64,000 nucleotides of DNA from Rosenbergiella nectarea (GCF_900111105.1 NZ_FOGC01000013.1:20270-84269); one strand, 5' to 3'; shown: positions 30,952 through 41,954, counted from the stretch's first letter. Notes: a model not told the origin generated them from the sequence alone. Translations and numbers: made by a program.

Positions 30952-32436
30952 TTAGCTGTCGACGCGTTTCCCTGCTTTAAAGCGTGGGAAGTGCATCTCT
31001 TGATAACGAATGATATGGCCGCCACGAACCATGCGGTAACCCAGCCAAATCAATAAGAACAGCGGGATACCGATATACGTCGCTGCCACGCCGTACCAAT
31101 CAATTTTATCCGCTAGGAAGGCCTGATAGTTCTGGCCAAGGGTAATAATCAGACACAGACCGAATGCAAACATCGGGCCTAGCGGGAAAAAGCCAGAGCG
31201 ATAGGGTAAATCGTTCAGATCATGGCCTTGGGCGATATAGCCCTTACGGAAGCGATAATGGCTGATGGCAATACCCAACCACGCGATAAACCCGGTCATC
31301 CCCGAGGTATTCAGTAACCATAAATAAACAGTTTGGTTACCAAACCGTGAAGAGAGGAAACAGAGTCCGGCAATAACAGTCGTCACAATTAAGGCATTAC
31401 GCGGCACGCCATTTTTGGTTAATACCGCAAAGATCCTTGGGGCTTTACCCTCGGTCGCCAAAGTATAGAGCATACGTGTCGAGGCATACATACCAGAGTT
31501 ACCCGCCGATAAGACGGCGGTTAAAATCACCGCATTCATCACTGCCGCGGCGGATAACAGTCCCGCATTTTGGAACACCAAGGTGAAGGGACTGACACTA
31601 ATATCGCCTACATCGTTACGCAGTAAACGCGGGTCGGTATAAGGTAAAATCAGACTGATGACGAGAATGGCGAAGACATAAAATAGCAAGATACGCCAGA
31701 ACACTTGACGCACGGCCCGTGGAATATTTTTTTCTGGTTCTTCTGACTCTCCAGCAGCAATACCGATAAGCTCAGTACCCTGGAATGAGAACCCGACAAT
31801 CATGGCAACGCCAATCATGGCGGGGAACCCTCCTACAAAGGGCGCATCACCTATCTGCCAGTTTTTGATACCGGCATGCTCAGCCCCGTGTAAGATCCCA
31901 ATAATCATCAACACCCCTACCGCGATAAAGATCACGACGGTGACGACTTTGATCAGTGAGAACCAATATTCCGCTTCCCCGAAGCCTTTCACCGAGATAA
32001 CGTTCAACAGGAAGATAACCGCGAGGAACGACGCGCTCCAGATCCACCCCGGCACATCGGGAAACCAATAGCCCATCACTAGCTGTGCGGCCACCAGATC
32101 GACAGCTATAGTTACCGCCCAGTTGTACCAATAGTTCCAACCAAGGGCAAAACCAAAGCCTTCATCGACATATTGCGAACCATAGGTGGAGAAAGACCCC
32201 GATACCGGCATATAGGCTGCCAGCTCACCTAAGCTGGTCATCAAGAAGTAAACCATCAAACCAATTACTGCATACGACAATAATGCGCCACCGGGTCCGG
32301 CTTGAGAAATACTGGCGCCTGACGCGACGAATAATCCGGTACCAATCGAACCGCCAATCGCAATCATTGTCAGGTGACGGGCTTTTAGCGAGCGTTTTAA
32401 GCCCGACACGCCCGTTTGAGAAGAACTCGAATTCAT
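30952..32436 (-). CDS. lysP: Lysine-specific permease
   Basis: 494-aa amino acid–polyamine–organocation transporter with about 12 membrane helices, importing L-lysine by proton symport. The N-terminus has LKARHLTMIAIGGSIGTGLFVASG, the unwound helix-1 substrate motif of the family, followed by ISQAGPGGALLSYAVIGLMVYFLMTSLGELA. The length is near E. coli LysP (489). It lies next to yeiE, as in E. coli, and LysP there also acts as co-sensor for CadC. Expression in E. coli is activated by ArgP; no site was assigned here. Confidence 0.95.
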   Translation of the reverse strand: MNSSSSQTGVSGLKRSLKARHLTMIAIGGSIGTGLFVASGASISQAGPGGALLSYAVIGLMVYFLMTSLGELAAYMPVSGSFSTYGSQYVDEGFGFALGWNYWYNWAVTIAVDLVAAQLVMGYWFPDVPGWIWSASFLAVIFLLNVISVKGFGEAEYWFSLIKVVTVVIFIAVGVLMIIGILHGAEHAGIKNWQIGDAPFVGGFPAMIGVAMIVGFSFQGTELIGIAAGESEEPEKNIPRAVRQVFWRILLFYVFAILVISLILPYTDPRLLRNDVGDISVSPFTLVFQNAGLLSAAAVMNAVILTAVLSAGNSGMYASTRMLYTLATEGKAPRIFAVLTKNGVPRNALIVTTVIAGLCFLSSRFGNQTVYLWLLNTSGMTGFIAWLGIAISHYRFRKGYIAQGHDLNDLPYRSGFFPLGPMFAFGLCLIITLGQNYQAFLADKIDWYGVAATYIGIPLFLLIWLGYRMVRGGHIIRYQEMHFPRFKAGKRVDS

Positions 32437-32555
32437 AGGATAAAACTCACCTGGCTAAAATTGTGCGCGATTGTAACAAGAGCAGTGCAGCGGTGTTGCA
32501 CTATCTTCATTGTTATAAGTTACCTTCATAATAATACGGCGATCATTAGCCGTCC

Positions 32556-33431
32556 CTACTCAACCTCTTGATGACAATAGGTTAGGAAACGCTCTATCGC
32601 CCGTGACCGCTGCTTTTGTTGATGTTGGATTAAATGAAGGGTGCGCGTCATGGTAGGAAGCGGCGCATGAACTTCGCGTAGCAAACCACTGTCCAGCAGG
32701 TCGGCGATCACATGGCGTGAGAGGCAGCTCAGCCCCATACCGTAACGTACCGCATGTTTGATCGCTTCAGAGTTACCTAACTCCAGGGTGACATGGTAAT
32801 GGCTCAGTTTACTGAGTAGTAGGTGGTCGACCAGTTCACGGGTGCCCGATCCTTGCTCACGCAAAATCCAAGGTGCGTTGGCTAAGGTCTCAAGAGTCAC
32901 TGGCTGCTTAAAGATTTCCGCACCCGGTGCGGCGAAAATGACCAGTTCGTCTTGCAACCATGGCTGGCTGACGATATCGTGCTGATGGCATGGCCCTTCA
33001 ATTAAACCGATATCGGCGTTGAAGTGAGAGACGGCATCAATCACTTCTTGGCTATTCCCCACAGTAAGCTCTAAGCGCGCATCCGGTAAATCCCGACGAT
33101 AATCAGCAATAATCGCGGGTAACAGATAATTACCGATGGTGCTGCTCGCGGCCAGGGAGAGTGCGCCATGCCCCTGTTTAAATAACAGTTCAATATCGTT
33201 AGCATGATCTAACAATGCCATTGCCCGGGGATAGAGTAGCCTGCCATGTTCATTGATGATTAAACGCTTACCGGCGCGGTCAAATAATTGCACACCAAGT
33301 TGGCCCTCTAAATCGGTCAGCGAGGCACTTACTGCTGATTGGGACAGCGCAAGAACTTGCGCAGCATGGGTAGTGGAACCACTCTTAAGAACTTCAGTGA
33401 ATACAGCAAGTTGTCGTAGCGTAATATGCAT
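32556..33431 (-). CDS. yeiE: LysR family regulator YeiE
   Basis: 291-aa LysR-type regulator closely matching E. coli YeiE (293 aa). The N-terminal HTH carries [25 protein letters not shown] and [15 protein letters not shown], and the effector domain follows from about residue 88. YeiE in enterobacteria is reported to link to iron homeostasis, sulfite response and flagellar genes. Its usual divergent neighbour yeiH is absent; nfo lies next instead. Confidence 0.93.
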   Translation of the reverse strand: MHITLRQLAVFTEVLKSGSTTHAAQVLALSQSAVSASLTDLEGQLGVQLFDRAGKRLIINEHGRLLYPRAMALLDHANDIELLFKQGHGALSLAASSTIGNYLLPAIIADYRRDLPDARLELTVGNSQEVIDAVSHFNADIGLIEGPCHQHDIVSQPWLQDELVIFAAPGAEIFKQPVTLETLANAPWILREQGSGTRELVDHLLLSKLSHYHVTLELGNSEAIKHAVRYGMGLSCLSRHVIADLLDSGLLREVHAPLPTMTRTLHLIQHQQKQRSRAIERFLTYCHQEVE

Positions 33432-33582
33432 ACGGTAAGTCCCTGACCTTTGCGCTTAAGATAAGCCTTTACAGAATCATTTAAAGTAAACAGTTTACCA
33501 GTTTTGCCGATTAATAATAGAATCATCAACGAATTTATGATTTATGCAACAACCACTCGACGCTTAAGGTCAGGGACAAACA

Positions 33583-34422
33583 ATGAAATATATTGGAGCG
33601 CATGTCAGTGCTGCAGGCGGTGTATTCAATGCGGTGACGCGGGCACATGAAATTGGCGCAACCGCTTTTGCGCTGTTCACTAAGAACCAGCGTCAGTGGA
33701 AGGCCCCACCGCTGCCGCAATCGACTATTGACTTATTCCGTCAGGCTTGCAGCGACTATGGCTATGGGCCACAACAGATTTTGCCGCACGATAGTTACTT
33801 AATTAATCTTGGCCATCCTGTGGCTGAGGCGTTGCAGAAATCTCGCGATGCTTTTATTGATGAGTTGCAACGTGCAGCCGCTTTAGGTATCGCCCTACTC
33901 AATTTTCATCCTGGCAGCCATCTACAGCAGATGTCGACCAGCGATTGTCTTAAACGTATTGCCGAGTCGATTAATATTGCGTTAGATAAGACTTCTGGGG
34001 TGACTGCGGTTATCGAGAATACCGCGGGGCAAGGTAGCAATCTTGGCTTTGAGTTCGAACATCTGGCGGAGATTATTCACCATGTCGAAGATAAATCACG
34101 GGTCGGTGTCTGTATCGATACCTGCCATGCCTTCGCGGCAGGCTACGACCTGCGCACCGTCGAGCAGTGCGAACAGACCTTTACCGCGTTCGAACGCATC
34201 GTCGGCTTTCAATACCTGCGAGGAATGCATTTGAATGATGCTAAAAGCCAATTCAATAGCCGCGTCGACCGCCACGATAGCCTAGGCGAAGGCAATATTG
34301 GCCACACTCCCTTTAAATGGTTAATGCAAGATCCGCGTTTTGATCATATTCCACTTATTCTAGAAACGATCAATCCGGATATTTGGGCAGAAGAGATCGC
34401 CTGGCTAAAAGCCCAACAGTAA
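33583..34422 (+). CDS. nfo: Endonuclease IV (AP endonuclease)
   Basis: 279-aa Zn-dependent TIM-barrel apurinic/apyrimidinic endonuclease and 3'-repair diesterase of base-excision repair. It shows the start [13 protein letters not shown] and the metal-ligand segments [35 protein letters not shown] and HLNDAK...[11 protein letters not shown]. It is slightly shorter than E. coli Nfo (285). The start has AAGG (CTTAAGGTCAGGGA) upstream. A strong bidirectional terminator follows. Confidence 0.97.
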   Translation: MKYIGAHVSAAGGVFNAVTRAHEIGATAFALFTKNQRQWKAPPLPQSTIDLFRQACSDYGYGPQQILPHDSYLINLGHPVAEALQKSRDAFIDELQRAAALGIALLNFHPGSHLQQMSTSDCLKRIAESINIALDKTSGVTAVIENTAGQGSNLGFEFEHLAEIIHHVEDKSRVGVCIDTCHAFAAGYDLRTVEQCEQTFTAFERIVGFQYLRGMHLNDAKSQFNSRVDRHDSLGEGNIGHTPFKWLMQDPRFDHIPLILETINPDIWAEEIAWLKAQQ

Positions 34423-34442
34423 TCTGTTGGATCTCACTCAAT

Positions 34443-34478
34443 AAAAAAGGCCGTTACCTATCAGTAACGGCCTTTTTC
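34443..34478. terminator. Bidirectional terminator between nfo and fruA
   Basis: Stem GGCCGTTAC (34449-34457) / GTAACGGCC (34464-34472), 6-nt loop, flanked by an A-run and a T-run that extend the stem and serve both converging genes. Confidence 0.93.
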
Positions 34479-34493
34479 GTAACGCCTTCGTCT

Positions 34494-36188
34494 TTATGCT
34501 GTGATTGGCTCAGGACGTTTAATGATCGCGTAAGCAATACCCGCTACGATGGCACCGGCTAAAATTGCGCCAATGTACCCTAATACCGGAGTAATCGCAC
34601 CTGGGATTAAGAAAACAAAAATACCGCCATGAGGTGCCATCAGTTTAGAACCGATTGCCATCGCGATAGCGCCGGTCAGTGCCCCCCCCACGATACAACA
34701 GGGTAGTACACGTAGCGGATCACGTGCGGCGAACGGAATCGCCCCTTCTGTGATGTAACATAATCCGAGTACTAAGGCAGCTTTCCCCCCTTCTTGTTGC
34801 GCTTTAGCAAACTTGCGACGAGCGATTAGGGTCGCTAAGCCCATTGCGAGAGGAGGAACCATACCTGCCGCCATAATGGCAGCCATTGGGCCGTAAGTGG
34901 ACGAACTTAATAGGCCGACACCAAACGCGTAAGCCACTTTATTTATCGGGCCGCCCATATCACTACATTGCATCGCCCCCAGTACCGCACCTAATAGGAC
35001 CGCGTTCGCTGTCCCCATGGTCCCTAACCAATGGGTTAATGACTCCATGATAAAGGCAACAGGCTTACCGACCACATAAATCATTAACAGGCCAGTCACT
35101 AAACTTGCTACCAACGGTATGATTAAGATAGGTTTTAGCGCTTCCATACTTTGCGGAAGCTTCAACTTACCGCTAATCAGTTTCGCGGTGTAGCCCGCGA
35201 TAAATCCAGCAATGATCCCCCCTAGGAAACCCGCGCTTAGCGTAGACGCCAGCATGCCTCCAATTAACCCTGGGGTTAAGCCTGGGCGGTCAGCGATTGA
35301 GAAGGCAATGTAGCCTGCCAACACCGGGACCATTAGAGCAAACGCGGTGGACCCACCAATTTGCATTAATGCAGCCGCTAAAGTGCCCTGCTCCTTGAAG
35401 GCATTGATCCCGAAGGCGAAAGACAGTGCGATACAGAGTCCGCCAGCGACCACCATAGGTAACATGAACGATACCCCGGTGAGCAGGTGGCGATAGGCTC
35501 CTGATTTTTCTTTTTTATCCCCCGCATTGCCTGATGCAGCCTGCGCCGAGCTGTTCGCAGATTGATAAGGCTTAGCCTCGTTCAGCGCTTTATCGAACTC
35601 TTGCGCGGTTTTTTTCAGGGCAAGGCCAGTTGATGTCCGATACATCGGCTTTCCGGCAAACTTCGCCAAATCAACTTCAATATCGGCGGCAATAAACACA
35701 ATATCAGCATCAGCCACTTCTTCTGGGGTGATCGGATTGCCGGCACCGACGGAGCCACGCGTTTCTACCCGAACGGGCCAACCGCGCTTTTTCGCTTCCG
35801 CTTCTATCGCTTCCGCCGCCATAAAGGTATGTGCCACGCCAGTTGGACAGGCGGTCACGGCAACAATTTTCTTCACTGTCGATGCAGAAACTGATGAGGA
35901 GGTCGTCGCAACAGCAGGCGCTTGCCAAGGGGTAGCCTGGGCTAGCGCTTGGCCAATCGCGGTTTTCGCGTCAGTTAAGAGTGCTTGGCTCTCGACTGTG
36001 GCAACCTTTTTTCCAGCTAAGTGAGAAGCGACCGCTGCAGCATCCCCTGCGACGATAACGGTATCTGCCTCAGCTACCGGAGTCAGCGAGTAGTCGGACT
36101 GTTCACTGATAGCCTTTTCAAAGGCTTGCTTAACTAACTGTGCCGACGCTAGGCCCAACGATGCATCGGTGATTAATGCTATTTTCAT
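34494..36188 (-). CDS. fruA: PTS fructose transporter subunit EIIB'BC
   Basis: 564-aa membrane permease importing fructose as fructose 1-phosphate, the E. coli length. The N-terminal B' domain covers about residues 1-90. The B domain carries the phospho-cysteine in VTACPTGVAHTFMAAEAIE near residue 112. The rest is a multi-helix EIIC domain with DMGGPINKVAYAFG and EGAIPFAARDPLRV. It is the last gene of fruBKA, 12 bases after fruK, with phosphate coming from FruB. Confidence 0.97.
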   Translation of the reverse strand: MKIALITDASLGLASAQLVKQAFEKAISEQSDYSLTPVAEADTVIVAGDAAAVASHLAGKKVATVESQALLTDAKTAIGQALAQATPWQAPAVATTSSSVSASTVKKIVAVTACPTGVAHTFMAAEAIEAEAKKRGWPVRVETRGSVGAGNPITPEEVADADIVFIAADIEVDLAKFAGKPMYRTSTGLALKKTAQEFDKALNEAKPYQSANSSAQAASGNAGDKKEKSGAYRHLLTGVSFMLPMVVAGGLCIALSFAFGINAFKEQGTLAAALMQIGGSTAFALMVPVLAGYIAFSIADRPGLTPGLIGGMLASTLSAGFLGGIIAGFIAGYTAKLISGKLKLPQSMEALKPILIIPLVASLVTGLLMIYVVGKPVAFIMESLTHWLGTMGTANAVLLGAVLGAMQCSDMGGPINKVAYAFGVGLLSSSTYGPMAAIMAAGMVPPLAMGLATLIARRKFAKAQQEGGKAALVLGLCYITEGAIPFAARDPLRVLPCCIVGGALTGAIAMAIGSKLMAPHGGIFVFLIPGAITPVLGYIGAILAGAIVAGIAYAIIKRPEPITA

Positions 36189-36200
36189 CTTTACTTTCCT

Positions 36201-37148
36201 CTACTGCTGTTCGGTAACGGAGTGTAATTCGACGCGAGCCATCATTGCCGCAAGGGCTGAGCGATCCGTAATGCCAACGTTGCTTTGACTGACTGCCAGT
36301 GCCGCAACTGCTGTCGCTAATCTTAACGTGTGTTCGCTCGTTTCACCCATGAGTAAGCCGTAAATCAGTCCGCCTACCATGGAGTCACCCGCCCCCACCG
36401 TACTGACAATTTCACACGCCGGCGGTTTCGCCAACCATGTCCCCAAGGCGTTAACCCATAACGCCCCTTCCGCACCTAAGGAGATCACCACATGGCTAAT
36501 ACCTTGCTCACGCAGTTGGTGTGCCGCGGCGATGATATCGCTTAGTTCAGGGAGTGCCCGACCCGCCCATATTTCTAATTCCCGACGATTGGGTTTGACC
36601 AACCATGGGCCTGCCAGCAACCCGGCATCAAGCGCCGCTCGACTACTATCGAAGACTACACACGGGCATTGCTGACGAAGCGCTTTCATCCAATCAGTGA
36701 ATTCATCCAGATCGATGCCCGGTGGTAAGCTTCCGCTGACACAGACCATATCGAAATCGCCAAGCCAACTGAGCGAATCTTGTTTAAAATGCTGCCAATT
36801 TGCTTCGCTGACGTTGAAGCCTGAAAAGTTGAGATCGGTGACGTAGCCACCTTTTTCAGTCACTTTAATATTAATTCGCGTTCGGCCATCAATGACCTGA
36901 AAACGATTAGGTAACCCCAGCTCAGTAAAGAGTTGCTCGAAACCTTCTTGGTTCTCACGTCCCAGCAGTCCCCCAACAGTGACATCCACCCCGAGATTTT
37001 TTAAAACTTTAGCAACGTTGATCCCTTTCCCTGCAGCATGCAGTCCAGTGGTCTCAACCAAATTGACCTCACCTCGCTCGATCTCTGGCGTGAAGCCAAC
37101 CAGATCGTAGGCAGGGTTTAAGGTGATGGTGGCGACACGGCGGCTCAT
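36201..37148 (-). CDS. fruK: 1-phosphofructokinase
   Basis: 315-aa PfkB-family kinase making fructose 1,6-bisphosphate from the fructose 1-phosphate produced by FruA/FruB. It shows the N-terminal [12 protein letters not shown], the [12 protein letters not shown] loop and the C-terminal ATP/anion-hole motif [16 protein letters not shown]. Its ATG overlaps the fruB stop by 4 bases, so the two are translationally coupled. It is the middle gene of fruBKA. Confidence 0.97.
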   Translation of the reverse strand: MSRRVATITLNPAYDLVGFTPEIERGEVNLVETTGLHAAGKGINVAKVLKNLGVDVTVGGLLGRENQEGFEQLFTELGLPNRFQVIDGRTRINIKVTEKGGYVTDLNFSGFNVSEANWQHFKQDSLSWLGDFDMVCVSGSLPPGIDLDEFTDWMKALRQQCPCVVFDSSRAALDAGLLAGPWLVKPNRRELEIWAGRALPELSDIIAAAHQLREQGISHVVISLGAEGALWVNALGTWLAKPPACEIVSTVGAGDSMVGGLIYGLLMGETSEHTLRLATAVAALAVSQSNVGITDRSALAAMMARVELHSVTEQQ

Positions 37149-38278
37149 TCAGCACCCTCCCCCAATCCACTGGCGATGGCCTCGCCTATCGCTTTCATCG
37201 CTTCAGCAGCTTGTGGGCCACTGGTCGTAAAACGTAAGCGATGGCCTCTCTTCACCCCTAAGGCCACGACTTTCATTAAACTACGACCATTTGCTGGCTT
37301 GCCGCTACCATCAAGATTGATGACGCTGACATCACAGTCGAACTGTTTAATTACCGTAACCAGTGCAGTACCTGGGCGCGCGTGCAGGCCATGTTCATTC
37401 TTAATCACAAACTCTTCGGTGACCGTATCATCACCCAGGCTCACTTCGCTGGTTAACAGGGCCAGCACACCGGCTACATCAGCACTCAATAACGCAGAAG
37501 CTTGGTTATTATTGATCAAGTGAGTCAGGTAATTAACGACGGTAAGTGGCTGCGCATCTGCCGTTGAACAGGTAATTAACAGCGAGACAGCCTCACCGGA
37601 CTCCAGAGTTACCGGAGCAGAAGGCCGACTGACCGCAACAGCGCTGAAGAGGTTCCCCTCGGCACAATCTTGTAGCCATACGCCTTGTCCTACATGCAAT
37701 GGTTTCTGTACTAAGGTATTGGCAACAAATTGTGGCGAAACTGCGTGGATAGACTGTAATCGCCCAGCATTCAATGCTTGCAAGGTGATGAGATCCGCCG
37801 TGTTGACATCCAAAGAGATTAAGGACGTGTCAAACCGAAATTCCGCTGGCTGCTTTTCACCCATTAATATGGCACGCAGATCGTCGCCGGAAGCCGTTTT
37901 AATCGTCTCAGCAATGCTGTCATCGCTTAACACGTGAGTTAGCTGACGAAGTAAGGCGAGGTGCTCATCGGATTTGGCGGCAATACCAATGACGACATAA
38001 GCCGTTTGATCAGCCCCCCATTCGATACCCTGCGGGAATTGGAAAACCTGTACACCCGTGTTGAGGACTAAATCGCGAGTATCCGTGGTACCGTGGGGGA
38101 TGGCAATGCCGTTACCCAGATAGGTGGAGGTCTGTTGCTCACGTGCTAACATTCCACTCACATAGCCCTCACCCACGTTGCCAGCATTGGCCAGTGCCGC
38201 CGCAACTTGACGAATCGCATCTTCTTTATTGGTGGCTGAGGCGCCAGTATGAATCGCCTGAACTTCGAGCTGGAACAT
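37145..38278 (-). CDS. fruB: PTS fructose-specific EIIA–HPr fusion (FPr)
   Basis: 377-aa diphosphoryl transfer protein. The N-terminal EIIA domain holds the phospho-histidine in [14 protein letters not shown] near residue 62. A linker M domain follows. The C-terminal HPr-like domain holds the second histidine in [14 protein letters not shown] near residue 299. The start MFQLEVQ at 38278 matches E. coli (376 aa); an ATG four codons upstream is also in frame. It is the first gene of the operon, with a Cra operator and TATAAA box just upstream. Confidence 0.96.
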   Translation of the reverse strand: MFQLEVQAIHTGASATNKEDAIRQVAAALANAGNVGEGYVSGMLAREQQTSTYLGNGIAIPHGTTDTRDLVLNTGVQVFQFPQGIEWGADQTAYVVIGIAAKSDEHLALLRQLTHVLSDDSIAETIKTASGDDLRAILMGEKQPAEFRFDTSLISLDVNTADLITLQALNAGRLQSIHAVSPQFVANTLVQKPLHVGQGVWLQDCAEGNLFSAVAVSRPSAPVTLESGEAVSLLITCSTADAQPLTVVNYLTHLINNNQASALLSADVAGVLALLTSEVSLGDDTVTEEFVIKNEHGLHARPGTALVTVIKQFDCDVSVINLDGSGKPANGRSLMKVVALGVKRGHRLRFTTSGPQAAEAMKAIGEAIASGLGEGAE

Positions 38279-38296
38279 AATTTTCCTCACAGTGAT

Positions 38297-38332
38297 TGAA
38301 TCGTTTCAGCAACTAAATTAGCGCATTTTATA
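38297..38332 (-). promoter_or_regulatory. fruBKA promoter −10 box and Cra (FruR) operator
   Basis: On the minus strand GCTGAAACGATTCA (complement of 38297-38310) matches the Cra consensus TGAAACGNTTCA exactly. A −10-like TATAAA (complement of 38327-38332) lies 16 bp upstream of it. The operator would cover the transcript start, which fits repression relieved by fructose 1-phosphate. Confidence 0.82.
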
Positions 38333-38413
38333 TCAAAAAATTAAATTAATAGTTTTGAATTAACGCACAATTTTAAAATTTAAATCAGTGTTTACCGAAT
38401 TTACTTTATAAGA

Positions 38414-38671
38414 CTAGTGTGGCGCTGTCGCCGCATCAAGCTCGAGCAGATAGATCATTGCTTCTTGGCGAGAATTTGCACACATATCAAGATGAGGTTG
38501 CAACCCTCGACATACGGCTGGACGAAGAGGAGAAGTAAAGATTTTACAGAGATTATTATCGTCTAATTGCACACAGCGAACGCCGGCGGGCTTGCCCTCA
38601 GGCATACCTGGAATCGGCGAAGAAATTGAGGGCGCGATACAGCAGGCACCACAGTAGCTACGGCATTCCAT
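38414..38671 (-). CDS. yeiW: YkgJ-family cysteine-cluster protein YeiW
   Basis: 85-aa protein of the UPF0153/YkgJ zinc- or iron-chelating family. Seven cysteines occur in the family order: [10 protein letters not shown] at the start, then RCVQLD, LCKIF, AVCRGLQ and MCANSRQEA. It closely resembles E. coli YeiW. The function is unproven; metal binding is inferred from the cysteines. It stands alone between fruB and efpL, the place it holds in E. coli once setB is removed. Confidence 0.88.
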   Translation of the reverse strand: MECRSYCGACCIAPSISSPIPGMPEGKPAGVRCVQLDDNNLCKIFTSPLRPAVCRGLQPHLDMCANSRQEAMIYLLELDAATAPH

Positions 38672-38867
38672 AGACGCTCTTTAGTTAAATATAGTGAATG
38701 GCTGAGAGTATCTGGATGTCGTCATTATTATGCAACATAAATTTCAGCTCAATGAATATGAAAAATTTAGCTAAAGATGCCTAGTGAACCACTATTTTGC
38801 TTGTATGCAATGACAGTGGCGAGTATTTTCCACGCATTATTAAAATAATCTTATTTTGAGGTCTTCA

Positions 38868-39440
38868 ATGCCTAAAGCAAATGAAATTAAACGCGGTATG
38901 GCAGTAAGTTGGAACGGTAAATTACTTTTAGTCAAAGATATCGATGTGCAGAGTCCTAGTGCGCGAGGTGCCGCGACACTCTATAAGATGCGCTTTACCG
39001 ATATTCGTAGCGGATTGAAAGTCGAAGAGCGTTTTAAAGGCGACGATATTATCGACAGTATCCAGCTAAATCGCCACGCGGTGAGTTTTTCATATACCGA
39101 TGGTAATGAATATGTATTCATGGATGATGAAGACTATACCCCCTATAGCTTTAATCGTGAGCAAATAGAAGAAGAGCTACTCTTCATTCCTGAAGCTGGC
39201 CTGCCTGGTATGCAAGTGTTACTGATGGACGACCACGTTTTAGCGTTAGAGCTGCCTCAAACCGTCGATTTGGTCATTGTGGACACGGTACCCGGCATTA
39301 AAGGCGCTTCCGCTAGCGCCCGGACGAAAGCGGCAGCGCTCTCCACCGGGTTAACCGTTCAAGTGCCTGAGTATTTGAGTAATGGCGACAAAATTCGTGT
39401 TCATATCCCCGAACGTCGTTATATGAGTCGAGCCGATTAA
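38868..39440 (+). CDS. efpL: Elongation factor P-like protein EfpL (YeiP)
   Basis: 190-aa EF-P paralogue, same length as E. coli YeiP. It helps ribosomes through polyproline and other stalling motifs without the lysyl modification of EF-P. It shows [11 protein letters not shown] at the start and the extended domain-I loop [12 protein letters not shown], which marks EfpL rather than EF-P, then two OB-fold domains ending RRYMSRAD. The start is chosen by the GAGG ribosome site and the family length; four extra codons upstream are unlikely to be used. Confidence 0.95.
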   Translation: MPKANEIKRGMAVSWNGKLLLVKDIDVQSPSARGAATLYKMRFTDIRSGLKVEERFKGDDIIDSIQLNRHAVSFSYTDGNEYVFMDDEDYTPYSFNREQIEEELLFIPEAGLPGMQVLLMDDHVLALELPQTVDLVIVDTVPGIKGASASARTKAAALSTGLTVQVPEYLSNGDKIRVHIPERRYMSRAD

Positions 39441-39459
39441 TCCTTAAAGGGAGATGACT

Positions 39460-40155
39460 ATGCGTCAGTCTATTTTTCCAGCGATAATCATTTTAAATCT
39501 ACTCGGGTTTTGCCTCTTCTTTTCGTGGTATCTTCCGGCTAATCATGGTTTTTGGTTTTCACTGGATAAATCAATTTTCTATATTTTTAACCATGAAATG
39601 GTCAAATCGCACGCCTTTGCCGTATTTGTGGCCATCACCAACTATCGTGGATTTGATATTGTGTCATTTCTGGCGATGGCGGCGTACTTCTATTCCTTTT
39701 GGCGACAAAAAGATCATAAAGGTCGGATGTGGATGTTAGCCCTTGGTTTCACCATGCTGATTACGGCGGTGGTGCTGAATCAACTCGGTCACCTTATTCC
39801 CGTTAGCCATCGTAGCCCTTCTCTGTTCTTTACTGATGCACAACGTGCAGGGGTTCTTACAGGTATCCATACCAAAGATGGCTCGGCAGACAGTTTTCCC
39901 GGGGATCACGGGATGATGCTGATGATTTACGCCTGCTTCATGGGGCGTTACTTTGGTCGCAAGGCATTTATTGTCGGGCTAATTATTCTGGGCGTATTTG
40001 CATTACCCCGTATAATGGTGGGTGCTCACTGGTTTACCGATATTGCAGTAGGATCACTTTCAGTCGTATTAGTTGGGATGAGTTGGTGTTTATTAACGCC
40101 TCTTACCGATATTCTGATTAATAAGATCTATCGTAAATTGCCAGGTGTCCAATAA
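39460..40155 (+). CDS. lpxT: Lipid A 1-diphosphate synthase LpxT
   Basis: 231-aa PAP2-superfamily inner-membrane phosphotransferase (YeiU). It moves phosphate from undecaprenyl pyrophosphate to the lipid A 1-position in the periplasm. It has about six membrane helices, the catalytic segment SADSFPGDHGMMLM near residue 145 and the third motif with VGAHWFTDIAVG. ATG 39460 has AAAGGGAG 6 bases upstream; an ATG two codons earlier overlaps that site. It follows efpL by 19 bases as in E. coli. Confidence 0.9.
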   Translation: MRQSIFPAIIILNLLGFCLFFSWYLPANHGFWFSLDKSIFYIFNHEMVKSHAFAVFVAITNYRGFDIVSFLAMAAYFYSFWRQKDHKGRMWMLALGFTMLITAVVLNQLGHLIPVSHRSPSLFFTDAQRAGVLTGIHTKDGSADSFPGDHGMMLMIYACFMGRYFGRKAFIVGLIILGVFALPRIMVGAHWFTDIAVGSLSVVLVGMSWCLLTPLTDILINKIYRKLPGVQ

Positions 40156-40478
40156 TCCTACGACTTATTTCACCCTTTCCCGGGAGGCTTCTCTCCCGGA
40201 TATTGCCAAAGAATTCCACTAGAAATAGGCTTATCAGACATTTTACTTATTAAGATCAAAAAAAATCTTAAAAACTCTCGCCAGTTAACATTTTCTACGC
40301 TAATCTCAAATAACGCTTAGCCCTTGTTATAAGGGGCTTCAGCTTAGAAGAGTGTCAAAGATAGTTACATCTAGATATAATTCATAAATTGTCTTCTTGA
40401 TAATCTCTGATAATCTCTTAATCTGTTCATTGGCGAGCGACGTATTTGTCGTAAGGACATCGAAGGAAACTGCTTAAT
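40156..40478. other. Intergenic region between lpxT and mepS
   Basis: About 320 bp without a convincing gene. It contains a GC hairpin (CCGGGAG 40180-40186 / CTCCCGG 40193-40199) 25 bases past lpxT without a T-run, probably a weak terminator. An A/T-rich stretch at 40240-40280 and a directly repeated GATAATCTCT (within 40398-40419) follow. The latter part presumably carries the mepS promoter and leader. No small RNA was recognised. Confidence 0.5.
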
Positions 40479-41051
40479 ATGGTCAAATCTCAACCATTTG
40501 TGAGATACTTGTGGCGGGCTGTTCCAGCAATTGCCTTAGCAACGCTGCTAAGCGCATGTAGTAGCCACCCAACTACCACAGCGAATTTAGAGAAACGTGA
40601 CGTTAACAACCGGAATGGTTTTTTACTTCAAGCTTCTCAGGATCAATTTGAAGAACTGGTTCATAATGTCGATATTAAATCGAAAATCATGAATCAATAT
40701 GCAAGTTGGAAAGGTGTTCGTTACCGCATGGGCGGTGAGTCACGTCGCGGCATCGATTGTTCCGCTTTCGTACAGCGTACTTTCCGTGAACAGTTTGGTT
40801 TATCGCTGCCACGGTCTACCGCAGACCAACAAGATACCGGACGTTTCATTAATAAAAGTAAGCTTCGCCCCGGTGATTTAGTGCTGTTTCGGTCTGGTTC
40901 CACGGGACGTCACGTCGGTATTTATTTAGGTAATAACGATTTTGTTCATGCCTCAACAAGCAGTGGAGTCATGATTTCAAACCTTAATGACAATTATTGG
41001 AAAGCTCGCTATCGCGAGGCACGCCGAGTCCTCAGTAACTCGCACAGTTAA
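40479..41051 (+). CDS. mepS: Murein DD-endopeptidase MepS (Spr)
   Basis: 190-aa outer-membrane lipoprotein that cuts D-Ala–mDAP crosslinks to allow wall growth. The lipobox is LLSAC, with lipidated Cys at residue 27. The NlpC/P60 domain has catalytic Cys in [11 protein letters not shown], His in GRHVGIYLG and the third polar residue in NDFVHAST. The length matches E. coli Spr (188). It has its own upstream region and terminator, so it is monocistronic, and in E. coli levels are set by Prc/NlpI proteolysis. Confidence 0.96.
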   Translation: MVKSQPFVRYLWRAVPAIALATLLSACSSHPTTTANLEKRDVNNRNGFLLQASQDQFEELVHNVDIKSKIMNQYASWKGVRYRMGGESRRGIDCSAFVQRTFREQFGLSLPRSTADQQDTGRFINKSKLRPGDLVLFRSGSTGRHVGIYLGNNDFVHASTSSGVMISNLNDNYWKARYREARRVLSNSHS

Positions 41052-41080
41052 TTTTCATAAGGTCTGACAAATGTTCGCCA

Positions 41081-41110
41081 AAAAAACGCTGTCCTTCGCA
41101 GCGTTTTTTT
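41081..41110. terminator. Terminator between mepS and rsuA
   Basis: Stem CGCTG (41087-41091) / CAGCG (41099-41103) with 7-nt loop, lengthened by six A upstream and seven T downstream. The symmetric A/T flanks serve both convergent genes. Confidence 0.85.
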
Positions 41111-41121
41111 ATTTCCGTTAT

Positions 41122-41847
41122 CTAGACCAGTGGCTGCTGTAATTCTGGCGGCAAGTTAATACTCAGTATTTCTTCTTGCGTTAACTCACGATACTCACCG
41201 GGTGCTAAGTCCTCATCTAGCGCAATCTCGCCGACCCGTTCACGATGTAAGTCTTGTACATGGTTTCCGCATGCCGCGAACATTCTTTTGACTTGGTGAT
41301 AACGTCCCTCACTTAGTGTGACTCTCGCCTGGTTATTATCCAAAATTTCCAGCTTGGCCGGCTTAGTCGGAGCAGACTCGCCTTGTAGCATGATGCCTTG
41401 TGCAAAACGCGTAATCAGCGCAGGATCTCCCGTCTCGGCTAAGGTCACTAAATACGTTTTCTCACAATGGTGGCGAGGCGAAGTAATACGGTGTGACCAT
41501 TGCCCATCATCGGTTAATAGCACTAAACCGGTGGTATCAATATCGAGTCGCCCTGCCGCGTGTAATTTCCATGCCATAGGTTCTTCGATAAAATAGAGAA
41601 TAGTGGGATGCTGCTCGTCTTCTGTCGCACACACATAGCCTACTGGCTTGTTCAGCATAAAATAACGCGGGCCATGCTGTTGGTGAAGCACGTTACCCTC
41701 ATAGGCCACTTCATGTTCAGGTAAAACTTTGAAAGCCGCTTCACGTACCACCTCTCCATCGACTGTGACGTTGCGTGCTCGAATTTCACGGCCTGCAATG
41801 GCACGGCTAATTTCGAGTTGTTGGGAGATAAATTTATCGAGTCGCAT
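41122..41847 (-). CDS. rsuA: 16S rRNA pseudouridine(516) synthase
   Basis: 241-aa enzyme isomerising U516 of 16S rRNA in 30S assembly. It has an N-terminal S4 RNA-binding domain ([14 protein letters not shown]...[11 protein letters not shown]) and the catalytic aspartate in [19 protein letters not shown] near residue 102. The motif [16 protein letters not shown] lies in the C-terminal half. Slightly longer than E. coli (231) by a C-terminal tail. It is divergent from radD as in E. coli. Confidence 0.95.
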   Translation of the reverse strand: MRLDKFISQQLEISRAIAGREIRARNVTVDGEVVREAAFKVLPEHEVAYEGNVLHQQHGPRYFMLNKPVGYVCATEDEQHPTILYFIEEPMAWKLHAAGRLDIDTTGLVLLTDDGQWSHRITSPRHHCEKTYLVTLAETGDPALITRFAQGIMLQGESAPTKPAKLEILDNNQARVTLSEGRYHQVKRMFAACGNHVQDLHRERVGEIALDEDLAPGEYRELTQEEILSINLPPELQQPLV

Positions 41848-41954
41848 GGATCTGTAAGCCTATTAAGGAGTTTATAGAGTGAGTTGTGCTAGTATACCTC
41901 GAAGCGACACCGACTGTCAGTGTGTAACCCTGCCTGTATTCGAGTTCATAACCG

